In this document: piece by piece, positions 28,948 through 37,927 of the stretch
Numbering within the stretch: the first letter of the stretch is position 1
How the letters are laid out: every line of letters starts with the position of its first letter
NCBI GenBank assembly: GCA_963768775.1
Contig: CAVYIY010000008.1
Coordinates: 248,001-312,000, forward strand
Direction of reading: 5' to 3'
From: FEN-33 sp963768775
GTDB lineage: Archaea > Thermoplasmatota > Thermoplasmata > Methanomassiliicoccales > UBA472
DNA: 64,000 nt
The notes under the pieces: generated by a model
The model's input: only the letters and a program-made list of their open reading frames with translations
The model's database searches: none
What the model was told of the DNA's origin: nothing
Program-made: the position numbers and the translations under genes

Positions 28948-29007
28948 ACGCTGCACATACCGAATAATCACCAATATCAAATCAATAATGCAGTATTGGC
29001 GAAACCC

Positions 29008-29016
29008 TTATAACTG
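29008..29016 (+). promoter_or_regulatory. TATA box of the hydrogenase-like operon
   Basis: CTTATAACT would place transcription start near 29036, about 65 nt before the first gene of the seven-gene complex. Confidence 0.5.
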
Positions 29017-29103
29017 GGTAGGAATTAAGCGGCCGAATGGTGGGCATTCTAACCTGCCTGTCGCTCCTCGGCATTTGCATCCATTGGAGCATGATATCAA
29101 GTT

Positions 29104-31149
29104 GTGAGAGCATTGCTCGGTGACTACCTATTCCCGGTGATGGTGATTGTGGCCTTGTGCGGAGGATTCGCATCTGTCTTGTTGAACCAGCGGCATAGAG
29201 CTTGCATCGGCGTTGCCTTCGGCTCCGCCGCTCTATTCTCCGCCTTCGGGATAGTCGTCGCGCTCGAGGTCTTGAGCACCGGTCCATTGGTGCTTTCCCT
29301 GCCCATCAGCAGCGTCATCGGCCAGCTCTCCTTCGGCTTCAATGTCGTCGTTGATCAACTCTCCGCCTTCTTCCTCATGGTCATCTGCACCCTCGCTCTT
29401 CCGGTATCGATCTATTCCTTCGGCTATGTCAAAGAGTACGAAGGGCACTATGGGCTGGGACGGTTCGGCCTGCTGTTCAATCTCTTTCTCTTCTCCATGG
29501 TACTTGTGGTCACCGCTGGCAACATCATCGTATTCCTCATCTCCTGGGAGCTGATGTCGCTCTGCTCCTATTTCCTGGTCACTTATGAAAGTCGGGACAC
29601 CGAGAAAGCAGCGGCTGGCCTGATCTATCTGGTGATGACGCACCTGGGCACGGCGCTCATCATGCTGGCGCTGCTGCTGTTGGCGTTCCAGGCCAACTCG
29701 TTTGAGTTCTCGGCGTTGAAGGACATTGGGCTGTTCATGGGTGCGGACGTGCGCAGCATCGCGTTCATCCTCCTGCTCATTGGATTCGGGACCAAGGCAG
29801 GCATGGTCCCTATGCATGTCTGGTTGCCCAAGGCGCATCCAGCCGCTCCCAGCAACATCAGCGCTCTCATGTCTGGCGTCATGATCAAGACCGCGATCTA
29901 CATGCTCATACGTACTTACTTCGATTTCCTGGGGATCAACGGCCCGGCAGACGCCTGGCTCGGACTGTTGTTCCTGCTCATTGCCTCTGTCTCCGCCCTA
30001 ATCGGCGTGCTCTATGCCTTGGTCGAAAAGGATATCAAGCGCATACTGGCCTTCTCGAGCGTCGAGAACATCGGCATCATTCTGATCGCGCTTGGCGCTG
30101 CCATGGTGTTCAAGGCCTATGGTTTGAACGAATTGGCCGCGCTGGCCTTGATCGCGACCCTGCTCCACGTCTTCTTCCACTCCCTCTTCAAGGGCCTGCT
30201 CTTCTTGGGGGCGGGATCGGTCCTTCACGCAACGGGGACGCGCAACCTGGAGAGACTGGGCGGCTTGAGCAGGCGCATGAAGGCCACCAGCGTGCTCTTC
30301 TTCGTCGGTGTGCTGTCCATCGTGGCCATCCCGCCGTTCAATGGCTTCGTGAGCGAATGGCTTATCTTCCAATCACTCCTGTTGTCGTTCAGCCTCAACG
30401 ACGTCCTGGTCAATCTTCTGGTCGCCACCGCGCTGGGGATGCTGGCGCTGACCGGGGCGCTGGCGGCGACCTGTTTCGTCCGCTTCTACGGCATGACCTT
30501 CCTCGCCCGACCGAGGAGCAAGGAGGCCGCGGAGGCAAAGGAAGTCCCGAGGAGCATGCTGTTGGGAATGGCAGTGCTCGCGGCCCTCTGCCTGTTAACC
30601 GGACTGCTGTCCACTTACATCATTCCCGTCGTCGATTCGGTGACCGCCCCCTTCGCCGGGACGAGCATCGCGGGCAAGCTCAGCAACGGGCTGGTGCTCG
30701 AGACGCCGGTCTCGTCGTTCTCCAGCATGTCCCCGATGCTGATCTCGATAGTACTGCTTGTCGCCCTGCCTTCTCTGTATTTGATCGCGACTCGATATGG
30801 AGGAAGGAGAATGGTGCGCATTGGCGACACCTGGGACTGCGGAACGCCCCTGAGCGAGCGGAACGAGTATACTCCCACGGGCTTCGCCCAGCCCCTGAAA
30901 CGCGTCTTCAACAGCTTCTATCGGGCGCGCACCAGCACGGCCGTGGAGAAGGAATCGGACCCTTACCTGCGCAGGCTGATCTACGAGACGTCGATTCCCG
31001 AGGCATTCGAGGACTACCTTTACCGTCCGATCGCCAAGATCGTGACCGGGCTGGCGCGCAAGGGTGGCGTGATTCAGACAGGCAGCATCCAGGCATACCT
31101 GGCATACATTTTCGCCATTCTGGTGCTGCTATTGATAATCTTCAGGTGA
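29104..31149 (+). CDS. HyfB/NuoL-like proton (or sodium) antiporter subunit
   Basis: 681 residues, about 15 membrane helices. It belongs to the NADH-quinone oxidoreductase chain 5 / Mrp antiporter family, here in its Hyf/Hyc form. Visible are 'LISWELMSLCSYFLVTYES' (the conserved Glu of helix 5), 'GFGTKAGMVPMHVWLPKAHPAAPSNISALMSG' (the conserved Lys), and a long C-terminal amphipathic part with a hydrophilic loop ('WDCGTPLSERNEYTPTGFAQP') before a last helix. It would translocate ions across the membrane, coupled to electron flow in the soluble arm. The start is GTG 29104. First gene of a tightly packed operon. Confidence 0.87.
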   Translation: MRALLGDYLFPVMVIVALCGGFASVLLNQRHRACIGVAFGSAALFSAFGIVVALEVLSTGPLVLSLPISSVIGQLSFGFNVVVDQLSAFFLMVICTLALPVSIYSFGYVKEYEGHYGLGRFGLLFNLFLFSMVLVVTAGNIIVFLISWELMSLCSYFLVTYESRDTEKAAAGLIYLVMTHLGTALIMLALLLLAFQANSFEFSALKDIGLFMGADVRSIAFILLLIGFGTKAGMVPMHVWLPKAHPAAPSNISALMSGVMIKTAIYMLIRTYFDFLGINGPADAWLGLLFLLIASVSALIGVLYALVEKDIKRILAFSSVENIGIILIALGAAMVFKAYGLNELAALALIATLLHVFFHSLFKGLLFLGAGSVLHATGTRNLERLGGLSRRMKATSVLFFVGVLSIVAIPPFNGFVSEWLIFQSLLLSFSLNDVLVNLLVATALGMLALTGALAATCFVRFYGMTFLARPRSKEAAEAKEVPRSMLLGMAVLAALCLLTGLLSTYIIPVVDSVTAPFAGTSIAGKLSNGLVLETPVSSFSSMSPMLISIVLLVALPSLYLIATRYGGRRMVRIGDTWDCGTPLSERNEYTPTGFAQPLKRVFNSFYRARTSTAVEKESDPYLRRLIYETSIPEAFEDYLYRPIAKIVTGLARKGGVIQTGSIQAYLAYIFAILVLLLIIFR

Positions 31150-31153
31150 TGCC

Positions 31154-32089
31154 TTGAACGACCCTCTGCTCGCTATCGTCCAAGCGGCACTGATCATTGG
31201 CCTCGCGCCATTGGTCACCGGCATAATCCGCAAGGTGAAGGCGGTGCTTCAGTCGCGCCGCGGCCCGCCAATTCTGCAGCCCTACTACGACTTGGGAAAG
31301 CTCTTCCGCAAATCCTCGGTCGTTTCTGCGGACGCGTCTTGGATCAGCACCATCACTCCATACGTTTGCATGGCAGCGATGGTCGTGGCTGCCCTCCTGG
31401 TGCCGGTCTTCATCACCGCGTCATTCGGCATTATGGGAGACCTGATCGTTGTGGTCTATCTCTTCGCCACCGCCCGGTTCTTCATGGCCTTGGCGGCATT
31501 GGACGCAGGGTCGACCTTCGGAGGCATGGGCAGCAGCCGGGAGATGATGATCTCCTCGATAATCGAACCGGCGATCCTGCTCGCAATCTTTAGCGCCGCC
31601 CTGATCACAGGTACCACGGACCTGGCCGGGATATCGCAAGTGCTGGTAGTCGGCGGGTACGATCTAGTGCGGCCGACGCTCTTCTTGGCCTTCGCGGCGT
31701 TCTTCATCGCCACCCTTGCCGAGAATGCACGGATACCGTTCGATAACCCCTCCACCCATCTGGAGCTGACCATGATCCACGAGGCCATGTTGCTCGAGTA
31801 CTCCGGGAAGCAGCTGGCATTGATGGAGATGGCCAGCATGACGAAGCTCGTCCTTTTCATCACCATCGCCTGGGGCGCGTTCTTCCCCTTCGGCATGGCC
31901 ACAGAGATCTCGCTCGTACCCATCGCAGTCGGAGCGATCGCCTTCCTGGTGAAGCTGCTCCTGTTCGCCTTGGCCATCGCCCTGATCGAATCCTCCATGG
32001 CCAAGATGCGTCTGTTCCGACTGCCGAACCTGCTCACAGGTTCGTTCATACTGGCCTTCCTGGCCGTGATGTCGTTCTACATTCTATGA
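31154..32089 (+). CDS. HyfC/NuoH-like membrane subunit
   Basis: 311 residues, about eight helices. Respiratory complex I chain 1 family, which links the soluble module to the ion pumps. Signature stretches 'QSRRGPPILQPYYDLGKLFRK' near the N-terminus and 'ENARIPFDNPSTHLELTMIHEAMLLEYSG' in the middle match HycD/HyfC/EchB. It starts at TTG 31154, 4 nt after the HyfB stop. Confidence 0.88.
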   Translation: MNDPLLAIVQAALIIGLAPLVTGIIRKVKAVLQSRRGPPILQPYYDLGKLFRKSSVVSADASWISTITPYVCMAAMVVAALLVPVFITASFGIMGDLIVVVYLFATARFFMALAALDAGSTFGGMGSSREMMISSIIEPAILLAIFSAALITGTTDLAGISQVLVVGGYDLVRPTLFLAFAAFFIATLAENARIPFDNPSTHLELTMIHEAMLLEYSGKQLALMEMASMTKLVLFITIAWGAFFPFGMATEISLVPIAVGAIAFLVKLLLFALAIALIESSMAKMRLFRLPNLLTGSFILAFLAVMSFYIL

Positions 32090-32096
32090 GGCAACT

Positions 32097-32756
32097 ATGA
32101 GCACTCCCCTCGAGTTCAACGTGATAAACGGCCTGGCGGCCCTGGTATTGCTCTGCGCCTTCGTCGCCGTCTCCAGCAGCCGCATGCAGGCACTGGTACG
32201 CACCTTTGCCCTCCAGTCGCTCTCCCTGGGCGTGCTGGCGGCGAGCGTGGCCTATTTCACCGGCTCGACCCAAATCTATGTGGTGGCCGGGCTGACCATC
32301 GGCCTGAAGGCCTTATTGATCCCTCGCATGCTGGCCTACATCATGAGGCGCATCAAGGTGGAAAAAGAAGTCGACCCGCTGCTCAACATCCCTTCGTCAT
32401 TGTTGGTATCCGGAGGGTTGACGGTCCTGGCCTACTACGTGACGGAGCCGCTCATCGCGCACGGCGAGGCGATCACGCGCAACGCGCTCGCCCTCTCCTT
32501 GGCAGTGGTCCTCATCGGCTTCTTCATCATGATCAGCCGGCGCAAGGCGATAACCCAGGTCATCGGCCTGCTCATCATGGAGAACGGACTGTTCATGGCC
32601 GCGATATCCGTGACCTATGGAATGCCGCTGATCGTTGAGCTTGGCATCTTCTTCGATGTGCTTGTCGCGGTGCTGATAATGGGTGTGTTCGCCTTCCGCA
32701 TCAATAACACCTTCGATTCGCTGGACACCAGTTTCCTGAGGAGGCTGAGGGATTAG
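32097..32756 (+). CDS. HyfE-like membrane subunit
   Basis: 219 residues, six or seven helices. It matches HyfE, a subunit with a NuoK-like C-terminal part. 'QVIGLLIMENGLFMAAISVTYGMPLIVELGIFFDVLVAVLIMGVFAFRI' contains the two membrane glutamates typical of NuoK. The ATG is 7 nt after the HyfC stop. Confidence 0.85.
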   Translation: MSTPLEFNVINGLAALVLLCAFVAVSSSRMQALVRTFALQSLSLGVLAASVAYFTGSTQIYVVAGLTIGLKALLIPRMLAYIMRRIKVEKEVDPLLNIPSSLLVSGGLTVLAYYVTEPLIAHGEAITRNALALSLAVVLIGFFIMISRRKAITQVIGLLIMENGLFMAAISVTYGMPLIVELGIFFDVLVAVLIMGVFAFRINNTFDSLDTSFLRRLRD

Positions 32757-34217
32757 ATGATCGAGCTTCTCCTCGCCATCCCAGTCGCCACTGCCATACT
32801 GTGCTACCTGATGCAGGGGAGGCGAGGGATAGAGGCCATCAGCACGATTGGCGCTGCTGCCCTATTCGTCGCCGTCCTATTGTTCGTTTACAGGGTGATG
32901 GTCGAAGGTCCGATCTACGAAGGCGCCCTGTTCATGGACTCCCTGTCGGCCTACATGCTACTCATCGTGGCCTTCATGGTCTTCATCGGCGCGGTATACT
33001 CGGTGGGATACATGGGCCACGAGTACGAGGAGAAGCAGTTCGGCCTCGGGAGGCTGAGGTACTACTACACCTTCCTTCACATCTTCGTCTTCACCATGAT
33101 ACTGGTGTGCGTCGCCAACAACTTGGGGATCATGTGGATCGCGATCGAGGCAACCACTCTCGCCTCGGCGTTCTTGGTCAGCTTCTACAATCGCGACACG
33201 TCGCTCGAAGCCGCATGGAAATACATCATCATCTGCTCGGTGGGTATAACGCTGGCATTGCTCGGCACCATCTTGGTCTATGCCTCCTCCGTCAACGTGG
33301 TGGGGGAAACCTCGAACGCCCTTGACTGGACGACGCTGCGCTCTATCGCCGGCAGCCTGGACAAGGACCTTCTGCGCATCGCCTTCATCCTGGTGTTGGT
33401 CGGCTACGGCACCAAGGTCGGTCTGGCGCCGATGCATACCTGGCTCCCGGACGCGCACTCGCAGGCGCCCACCCCGGTCAGCGCCCTGCTCTCCGGCGTG
33501 CTGCTGAACTGCGCCATGTATGGCATCCTGCGCTTCCACATCATAAGTACCGAGGCGATGGGCCCAGGATTCTCAGGCTCCCTTTTGCTGCTCTTCGGCA
33601 TAGTCTCCATGATCATCGCCGCGGCCTTCATAATCATTGCCAGGGACATCAAACGCTTGCTCGCATACCACAGCATCGAGCACATGGGTATCATCGCCAT
33701 CGGGTTCGGTCTTGGTGGGCCTTTCGGCGTCTTCGGGGCGCTCCTGCATATGTTGAACCATGCCCTGGCCAAGTCGCTCCTGTTCTTTGGAGCGGGGAAT
33801 GTGCTTCTCAAGCTGAAGACCAAGATAATGGAAGAGGTTCGAGGATTGGGGCAGCATATGGCCGCGACGGCAGTCCTGCTCATCATCGGGATGTTGGCGC
33901 TGGCCGGTTCTCCGCCCTTCGGGCTGTTCATCAGCGAGCTGAGCATTCTATATGCGGCAGTGACTCAAGGCCAGGCTCTGGTTGCAGCGATCTACTTGCT
34001 GTTGCTCATAATCATCTTCCCAGCCTTGCTCTGGCACGTCGGAGGCATGATCTTTGGCAAGCCTTCCGAAGAAGTCCCACGTGGAGAAGTCAGCCGCCTC
34101 AACGTCTGGGTCATGGTGGTCTTGGCCGGGGGGCTATTGGTGCTGGGCCTGGTAATCCCTGGTCCGCTGGGTGAATTGATCAAAGGAGCCACATCGTTGT
34201 TCGGAGGAATGCCATGA
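32757..34217 (+). CDS. HyfF/NuoN-M-like antiporter subunit
   Basis: 486 residues, about 14 helices. It is the second antiporter-like pump of the complex. 'IMWIAIEATTLASAFLVSFY' holds the conserved Glu, 'GYGTKVGLAPMHTWLPDAHSQAPTPVSALLSGVLLNCAMYG' the conserved Lys, and 'LLAYHSIEHMGIIAIG' a later polar pair. It starts directly after the HyfE stop codon and overlaps the next gene by 4 nt (ATGA). Confidence 0.88.
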   Translation: MIELLLAIPVATAILCYLMQGRRGIEAISTIGAAALFVAVLLFVYRVMVEGPIYEGALFMDSLSAYMLLIVAFMVFIGAVYSVGYMGHEYEEKQFGLGRLRYYYTFLHIFVFTMILVCVANNLGIMWIAIEATTLASAFLVSFYNRDTSLEAAWKYIIICSVGITLALLGTILVYASSVNVVGETSNALDWTTLRSIAGSLDKDLLRIAFILVLVGYGTKVGLAPMHTWLPDAHSQAPTPVSALLSGVLLNCAMYGILRFHIISTEAMGPGFSGSLLLLFGIVSMIIAAAFIIIARDIKRLLAYHSIEHMGIIAIGFGLGGPFGVFGALLHMLNHALAKSLLFFGAGNVLLKLKTKIMEEVRGLGQHMAATAVLLIIGMLALAGSPPFGLFISELSILYAAVTQGQALVAAIYLLLLIIIFPALLWHVGGMIFGKPSEEVPRGEVSRLNVWVMVVLAGGLLVLGLVIPGPLGELIKGATSLFGGMP

Positions 34218-35800
34218 ACGAGCAGCTGATGAGGGAGATCGTCGCCTCGATGGCGGCCGAGACTGCAAAAGGGATCGTGGGGACGCGGCTAAGGGGCAAT
34301 AACGTCTGGATGACGGTCGAGCGGGACGCATTGCCGAAGATTGCTGGCCACATTCACAATTCGTGGGGAGCGACGTTGGTCAGCATGCACGCCGTCGACA
34401 ACCGCTCGGCAAGCTCCGATTTCAAGCTGTGCCTCATCCTGGCTCTGAAGGGAGAGGATGATTTCGTGACCTTGGTGACGTCGGTGGATGCCGACAACCC
34501 GGTCTTTCCCAGCGTAACGCCAGAGGTCTTCAGCGCTGACTGGTATGAGAGGGAGATACACGATATGTTCGGGCTCCGGGCCGAAGGGCATCCGGACCTG
34601 AGGCCATTGGTGCTCTATGACGATTGGCCCGAGGATGCCTTCCCGTTGAGAAAGGACTTCGCCGTCGATGCTAAGGTCCCGCGGATTCCCAAGCCCTATG
34701 AGTACCGCAAGGTCGAGGGAGAAGGCGTCTTCGTGATACCTGTGGGCCCAGTGCACGCAGGCGTGATCGAGCCCGGCCACTTCCGCTTCAGCGTCGCTGG
34801 AGAGCCGATAATCGACCTGGAATTGAGGCTGGGATACGTGCACAAGGGGATCGAAAAGCTGTCCGAACGGATGCCATACGGCAACGGTGTGCAACTGGCC
34901 GAGCGCATCTCCGGGGATAACGGCTTTGCCCATTCTCTCGCCTACTGCCAAGCGGTGGAGGCGCTATCCAATGTGAAGGTCCCGGAGAGGTCGAGATACC
35001 TCCGCTGCATCTTCGCTGAGCTTGAAAGGATACACAACCACCTCGGGGACGTTGGCGGCATCGCCCTGGACACTGCGTTCAGCGTCGGTGCGCAACATGC
35101 ATACATCTTGCGGGAACGGATGATGGACATCAATGACCTCCTCACAGGAAGCCGATTCCTGAGGGGGGTCAACTGCCTCGGTGGGGTGAGGAAGGACATC
35201 GACAAGAGCCTCGGGTCAAAGCTGATCGAGCGCCTGGTGCTGGTGAAGCTTGACTTCCATGATTTCTATGAGGAGGTGACCGGGACGCCGTCGATAATGG
35301 ACCGGCTGGAGACGACAGGCGTCCTGCCGTTTGAGGCGGCGAGGGATCTCAACGTCGTCGGTCCGGCCGGAAGGGCGAGCGGTGTCGACCGCGACGTCAG
35401 GCGGGATCATCCCTACGCTGCTTACCGGAACCTCAGTTTCAATGTGCCGGTTCTGAGGCAGGGCGACGTGAACGCACGCTTCCAGGTGAAGTCGGAAGAG
35501 ATCCTCGAATCGATCAGCATCGTCGAGCAAGCGGTGTCCAAAATGCCTGAGGGCGAGCTGCGCACGGAGTTCCCGATGCCCGATTCGGGCAGGACCGCCA
35601 TGAGCTTGGTTGAGTCCCCCCGTGGCGAGCTGGTGCATTGGATCGTATCCGGGGACGGGAAGCCATTCCGGCACAAGATCAGAGATGCCTCATTCCACAA
35701 CTGGAGAGCGATGGAGGTGGCGGTCCTAGGCAGCATCGTCCCCGACTTTCCGCTGGTGAACAAATCATTCAGCCTGTCGTATTCAGGGAACGACCTTTGA
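34214..35800 (+). CDS. Hydrogenase-4-type large subunit fused to a NuoC domain, lacking all nickel ligands
   Basis: 528 residues. Residues about 1-165 are a NuoC/30-kDa domain ('YEREIHDMFGLRAEGHPDLRPLVLYDDW', 'PLRKDF'); residues about 175-528 are a NuoD/HycE-like domain, the same fusion as in HycE and HyfG. In true group 4 hydrogenases the first nickel motif is R-x-C-G-x-C-G-F-x-H. Here it is RISGDNGFAHS, with Ser and Asn in the two cysteine positions. The C-terminal D-P-C-x-x-C motif is replaced by 'NKSFSLSYSGND', with no cysteine at all. The [NiFe] site therefore cannot form in the known way. It fits the group called energy-converting hydrogenase-related (Ehr) complexes. The substrate is unknown. 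Confidence 0.85.
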   Translation: MNEQLMREIVASMAAETAKGIVGTRLRGNNVWMTVERDALPKIAGHIHNSWGATLVSMHAVDNRSASSDFKLCLILALKGEDDFVTLVTSVDADNPVFPSVTPEVFSADWYEREIHDMFGLRAEGHPDLRPLVLYDDWPEDAFPLRKDFAVDAKVPRIPKPYEYRKVEGEGVFVIPVGPVHAGVIEPGHFRFSVAGEPIIDLELRLGYVHKGIEKLSERMPYGNGVQLAERISGDNGFAHSLAYCQAVEALSNVKVPERSRYLRCIFAELERIHNHLGDVGGIALDTAFSVGAQHAYILRERMMDINDLLTGSRFLRGVNCLGGVRKDIDKSLGSKLIERLVLVKLDFHDFYEEVTGTPSIMDRLETTGVLPFEAARDLNVVGPAGRASGVDRDVRRDHPYAAYRNLSFNVPVLRQGDVNARFQVKSEEILESISIVEQAVSKMPEGELRTEFPMPDSGRTAMSLVESPRGELVHWIVSGDGKPFRHKIRDASFHNWRAMEVAVLGSIVPDFPLVNKSFSLSYSGNDL

Positions 35801-35808
35801 GGTGAAGC

Positions 35809-36138
35809 ATGCTGGAGACAATTTGGAGCGGATTGATGAAGAGGGGTGCGGTGACAAATCGCTATCCAGATACTCCTTACACGCCATATGAAGGGCAAAT
35901 GGGAATGCCAAAATTGGATGCGAGCAAGTGCAGATCCGACGGGGCCTGCGAGAAGGCATGCCCGACTGCCGCCGTTCAAGTCGCTGCCGACCATCTGAGC
36001 ATCGATCTCGGACTCTGCATCTTCTGCGGCGAATGCATCCGCGCGTGTCCGTACTCAGCCCTGACGATGTCCAAGGAGTTCGAGCTCGCAAGCAAGACGA
36101 GGGAGGGTCTGGTGATTGTCTATGACATCCATCATTGA
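35809..36138 (+). CDS. Two-cluster ferredoxin-like subunit (HyfH/NuoI-like)
   Basis: 109 residues. Two 4Fe-4S motifs are visible: C-R-S-D-G-A-C-E-K-A-C-P, where the second of the four usual cysteines is Asp, and CIFCGECIRACP, which is complete. Asp in that position is known as a ligand in Pyrococcus furiosus ferredoxin, so the first cluster may be 4Fe with an Asp ligand or convert to 3Fe. It passes electrons between an external carrier and the small subunit. The ATG follows GAGGTG, 8 nt after the large subunit. Confidence 0.87.
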   Translation: MLETIWSGLMKRGAVTNRYPDTPYTPYEGQMGMPKLDASKCRSDGACEKACPTAAVQVAADHLSIDLGLCIFCGECIRACPYSALTMSKEFELASKTREGLVIVYDIHH

Positions 36139-36604
36139 TGATGTGGAGAAAAGCGGAAGGCAGCTGGAAGCCCGAATCAAGAAGGCCTACGGCCGCTCCC
36201 TGGCCATTCGCGAGGTGGATGCTGGGTCATGCAATGCCTGCGAGGTCGAGGTGAACGCCCTTACCAATCCGATCTATGATATCGAACGATTCGGTCTGCA
36301 CATCGTCGCGTCGCCGCGCCACGCGGACGTTCTGCTGGTGACCGGGCCAGTGACCAGGAACATGGAGCATGCTCTGATGCAAGCCTATCGGGCGACGCCT
36401 GACCCGAAGATCGTTATCGCCATGGGAGCATGCGCATGCAGCGGCGGCATCTTCAAGGACTGCTACGCAACCACAAATGGCCTGGACAAGCTGATTCCGG
36501 TCGATGTGTATATACCAGGGTGCCCTCCGCGACCCCAGGCGATTATCCAAGGGTTCATGGTCGCCCTGGGCAAAATGAAGGAGAGGGCGGGAAGCGGCAG
36601 GTGA
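36122..36604 (+). CDS. NuoB-like hydrogenase small subunit (HyfI-like)
   Basis: 160 residues from the ATG at 36122; an in-frame TTG at 36116 is possible. It holds one 4Fe-4S cluster next to the active site of the large subunit. The four cysteines are visible in 'GSCNACEVEV' (two), 'GACACSGG' and 'PGCPPRPQ'. Unlike the large subunit, all expected ligands are kept. It overlaps the ferredoxin gene by 17 nt and ends the operon. No hyp maturation or endopeptidase gene is present nearby. Confidence 0.88.
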   Translation: MTSIIDDVEKSGRQLEARIKKAYGRSLAIREVDAGSCNACEVEVNALTNPIYDIERFGLHIVASPRHADVLLVTGPVTRNMEHALMQAYRATPDPKIVIAMGACACSGGIFKDCYATTNGLDKLIPVDVYIPGCPPRPQAIIQGFMVALGKMKERAGSGR

Positions 36605-36614
36605 CCGGTCGGGC

Positions 36615-37043
36615 TCACTTGACCACGATTACCGTGCACCGGGCGTTGCGCACGACGTACTCCGACACCGAGCCGATGAGGACCCGGTCGATGGCCGTTT
36701 TTCCCGATGTGCCGACGATGATGGCATCTGCCTTGATCCTTTCCGAGGCGGTCAGAATGGTCTCGTAGGGACTCCCGGCCTCAAGCATGGTCGTCACCTC
36801 CAGGCCTCTCTGCGTGCCCTTCTGCTTCAACTTGTCCAGCACATCCATGCCGAACTTGATGATCTTCTCCTTGTCCTCTTCGGCCTTGGGGCTGACAACG
36901 AAGACGATGTACAGGGTGGCCTTCTGCAGCGAGACATAATCGAACGCGTAATTGATCGCCTTCTCAGAATGCTTCTTTCCATCCGTAGCCAATAGCAGAT
37001 TCACAATCGCACCTTCCCGTATGGCATTACGCTGCACCAGCAT
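36615..37043 (-). CDS. UspA-type universal stress protein
   Basis: 142 residues, cytosolic. The N-terminal strand 'NLLLATDGKKHSEKAINYAFDYV' has the conserved Asp, and the C-terminal part 'ADAIIVGTSGKTAIDRVLIGSVSEYVVRNARCTVIVVK' carries the G-2x-G-9x-G-[S/T] ATP-binding pattern in slightly altered form (Gly-Thr-Ser-Gly then Gly-Ser-Val). The likely start is the first ATG or the one at about 37004. It is convergent with the end of the hydrogenase-like operon. Confidence 0.85.
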   Translation of the reverse strand: MLVQRNAIREGAIVNLLLATDGKKHSEKAINYAFDYVSLQKATLYIVFVVSPKAEEDKEKIIKFGMDVLDKLKQKGTQRGLEVTTMLEAGSPYETILTASERIKADAIIVGTSGKTAIDRVLIGSVSEYVVRNARCTVIVVK

Positions 37044-37496
37044 CTATCTTTCTCTCTCCTCTTGCTCGGTCCAGCGGTTCGGTGGCCTCCCTTTTGGACG
37101 GCGAGTTCGGCCAGACTAAGAACCTGATGGACGGTCCTCGTTCGATGAAGAGAATCCAGCGGAAGATGAGGAGTAGCCTGCATCTCAACAGGTGGGACCA
37201 CCACGTCCCTTCGATCTCTGGCATTCCTTCTTCAATTCTCAGCAATTGGTTGAGACTCATCCAAACTGGGATGTAAGAGCAATGCGGGCGAATTCGTTTG
37301 CTCGTTGAAGGGCAAACTAAATCTAGCATTCGAGACACTTGAGTAATTTGTCCCGCAGGAGCACGTGAATCCGATGCGCTCTCGGTCGCTTTCAGCGATA
37401 GGGAATGCAGCAGGCCGACTGCGGATCAAGTTCGCGATGTTATCAGCCTGGACCGACGGAACCGTTGAGATGGCGAAAAGAGAAGGAGGGAGAAGT
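37044..37496. other. Intergenic region between the stress protein and the next gene
   Basis: About 450 nt. Short open frames exist on both strands but none has a good ribosome site or recognisable protein. It must hold the promoters of the leftward stress protein and of the rightward gene at 37497. I see nothing else. Confidence 0.45.
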
Positions 37497-37835
37497 ATGA
37501 TGACTCTGAACGACATGAAAAAGCGCCAACTGGATGAGATACTGGACCTGATGAATCGGGAAGCGGAGATGATGCTGTACTTTGAGGAAGGGAGCAAGGA
37601 ATGGAAGCACGCCGAGGACGTCCTCCTCTCCCTTAAGCGGTTCGCCGAGAACCTGGAGCAGCACGAACGGACCTATCTGGAGGCGGGGCTCATGGAGCAT
37701 AAGGACATTCACGATGTCTACTGGTCGGGCAATGATGCCAGATCGAAGCATCAGAAAGAGAAGTTCGCCAAGCTGGATGCCGAGGGAAAGCTGAGGAGCG
37801 ACGAGGAATGGCAGAAGGGTGGAGGCTTGCGATAG
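37497..37835 (+). CDS. Hypothetical helical protein, 112 residues
   Basis: The start is ATG 37497, chosen because GGAGGGAGAAGT precedes it; the frame is open further upstream. It is very rich in Glu, Lys and Leu and predicted all-helical ('LDEILDLMNREAEMMLYFEEGSKEWKHAEDVLLSLKRFAENLEQHERTYLEAG'). A helical bundle or coiled coil is likely, then a shorter charged tail. It has no cysteine, membrane segment or known motif. Function unknown. Confidence 0.55.
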   Translation: MMTLNDMKKRQLDEILDLMNREAEMMLYFEEGSKEWKHAEDVLLSLKRFAENLEQHERTYLEAGLMEHKDIHDVYWSGNDARSKHQKEKFAKLDAEGKLRSDEEWQKGGGLR

Positions 37836-37927
37836 CTGCAATGCGGACGTCGACTTCTGCCAATTCCGCATGTGAGCGATACCGGCCAACACCAGCCTGA
37901 GTATTGCGCGAAGTCCTGGTCACTCAG

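Noticed and set aside
29104..36604. Calling the seven-gene set a functional [NiFe] hydrogenase
   Set aside because: All four nickel-binding cysteines of the large subunit are missing and no maturation genes are present.
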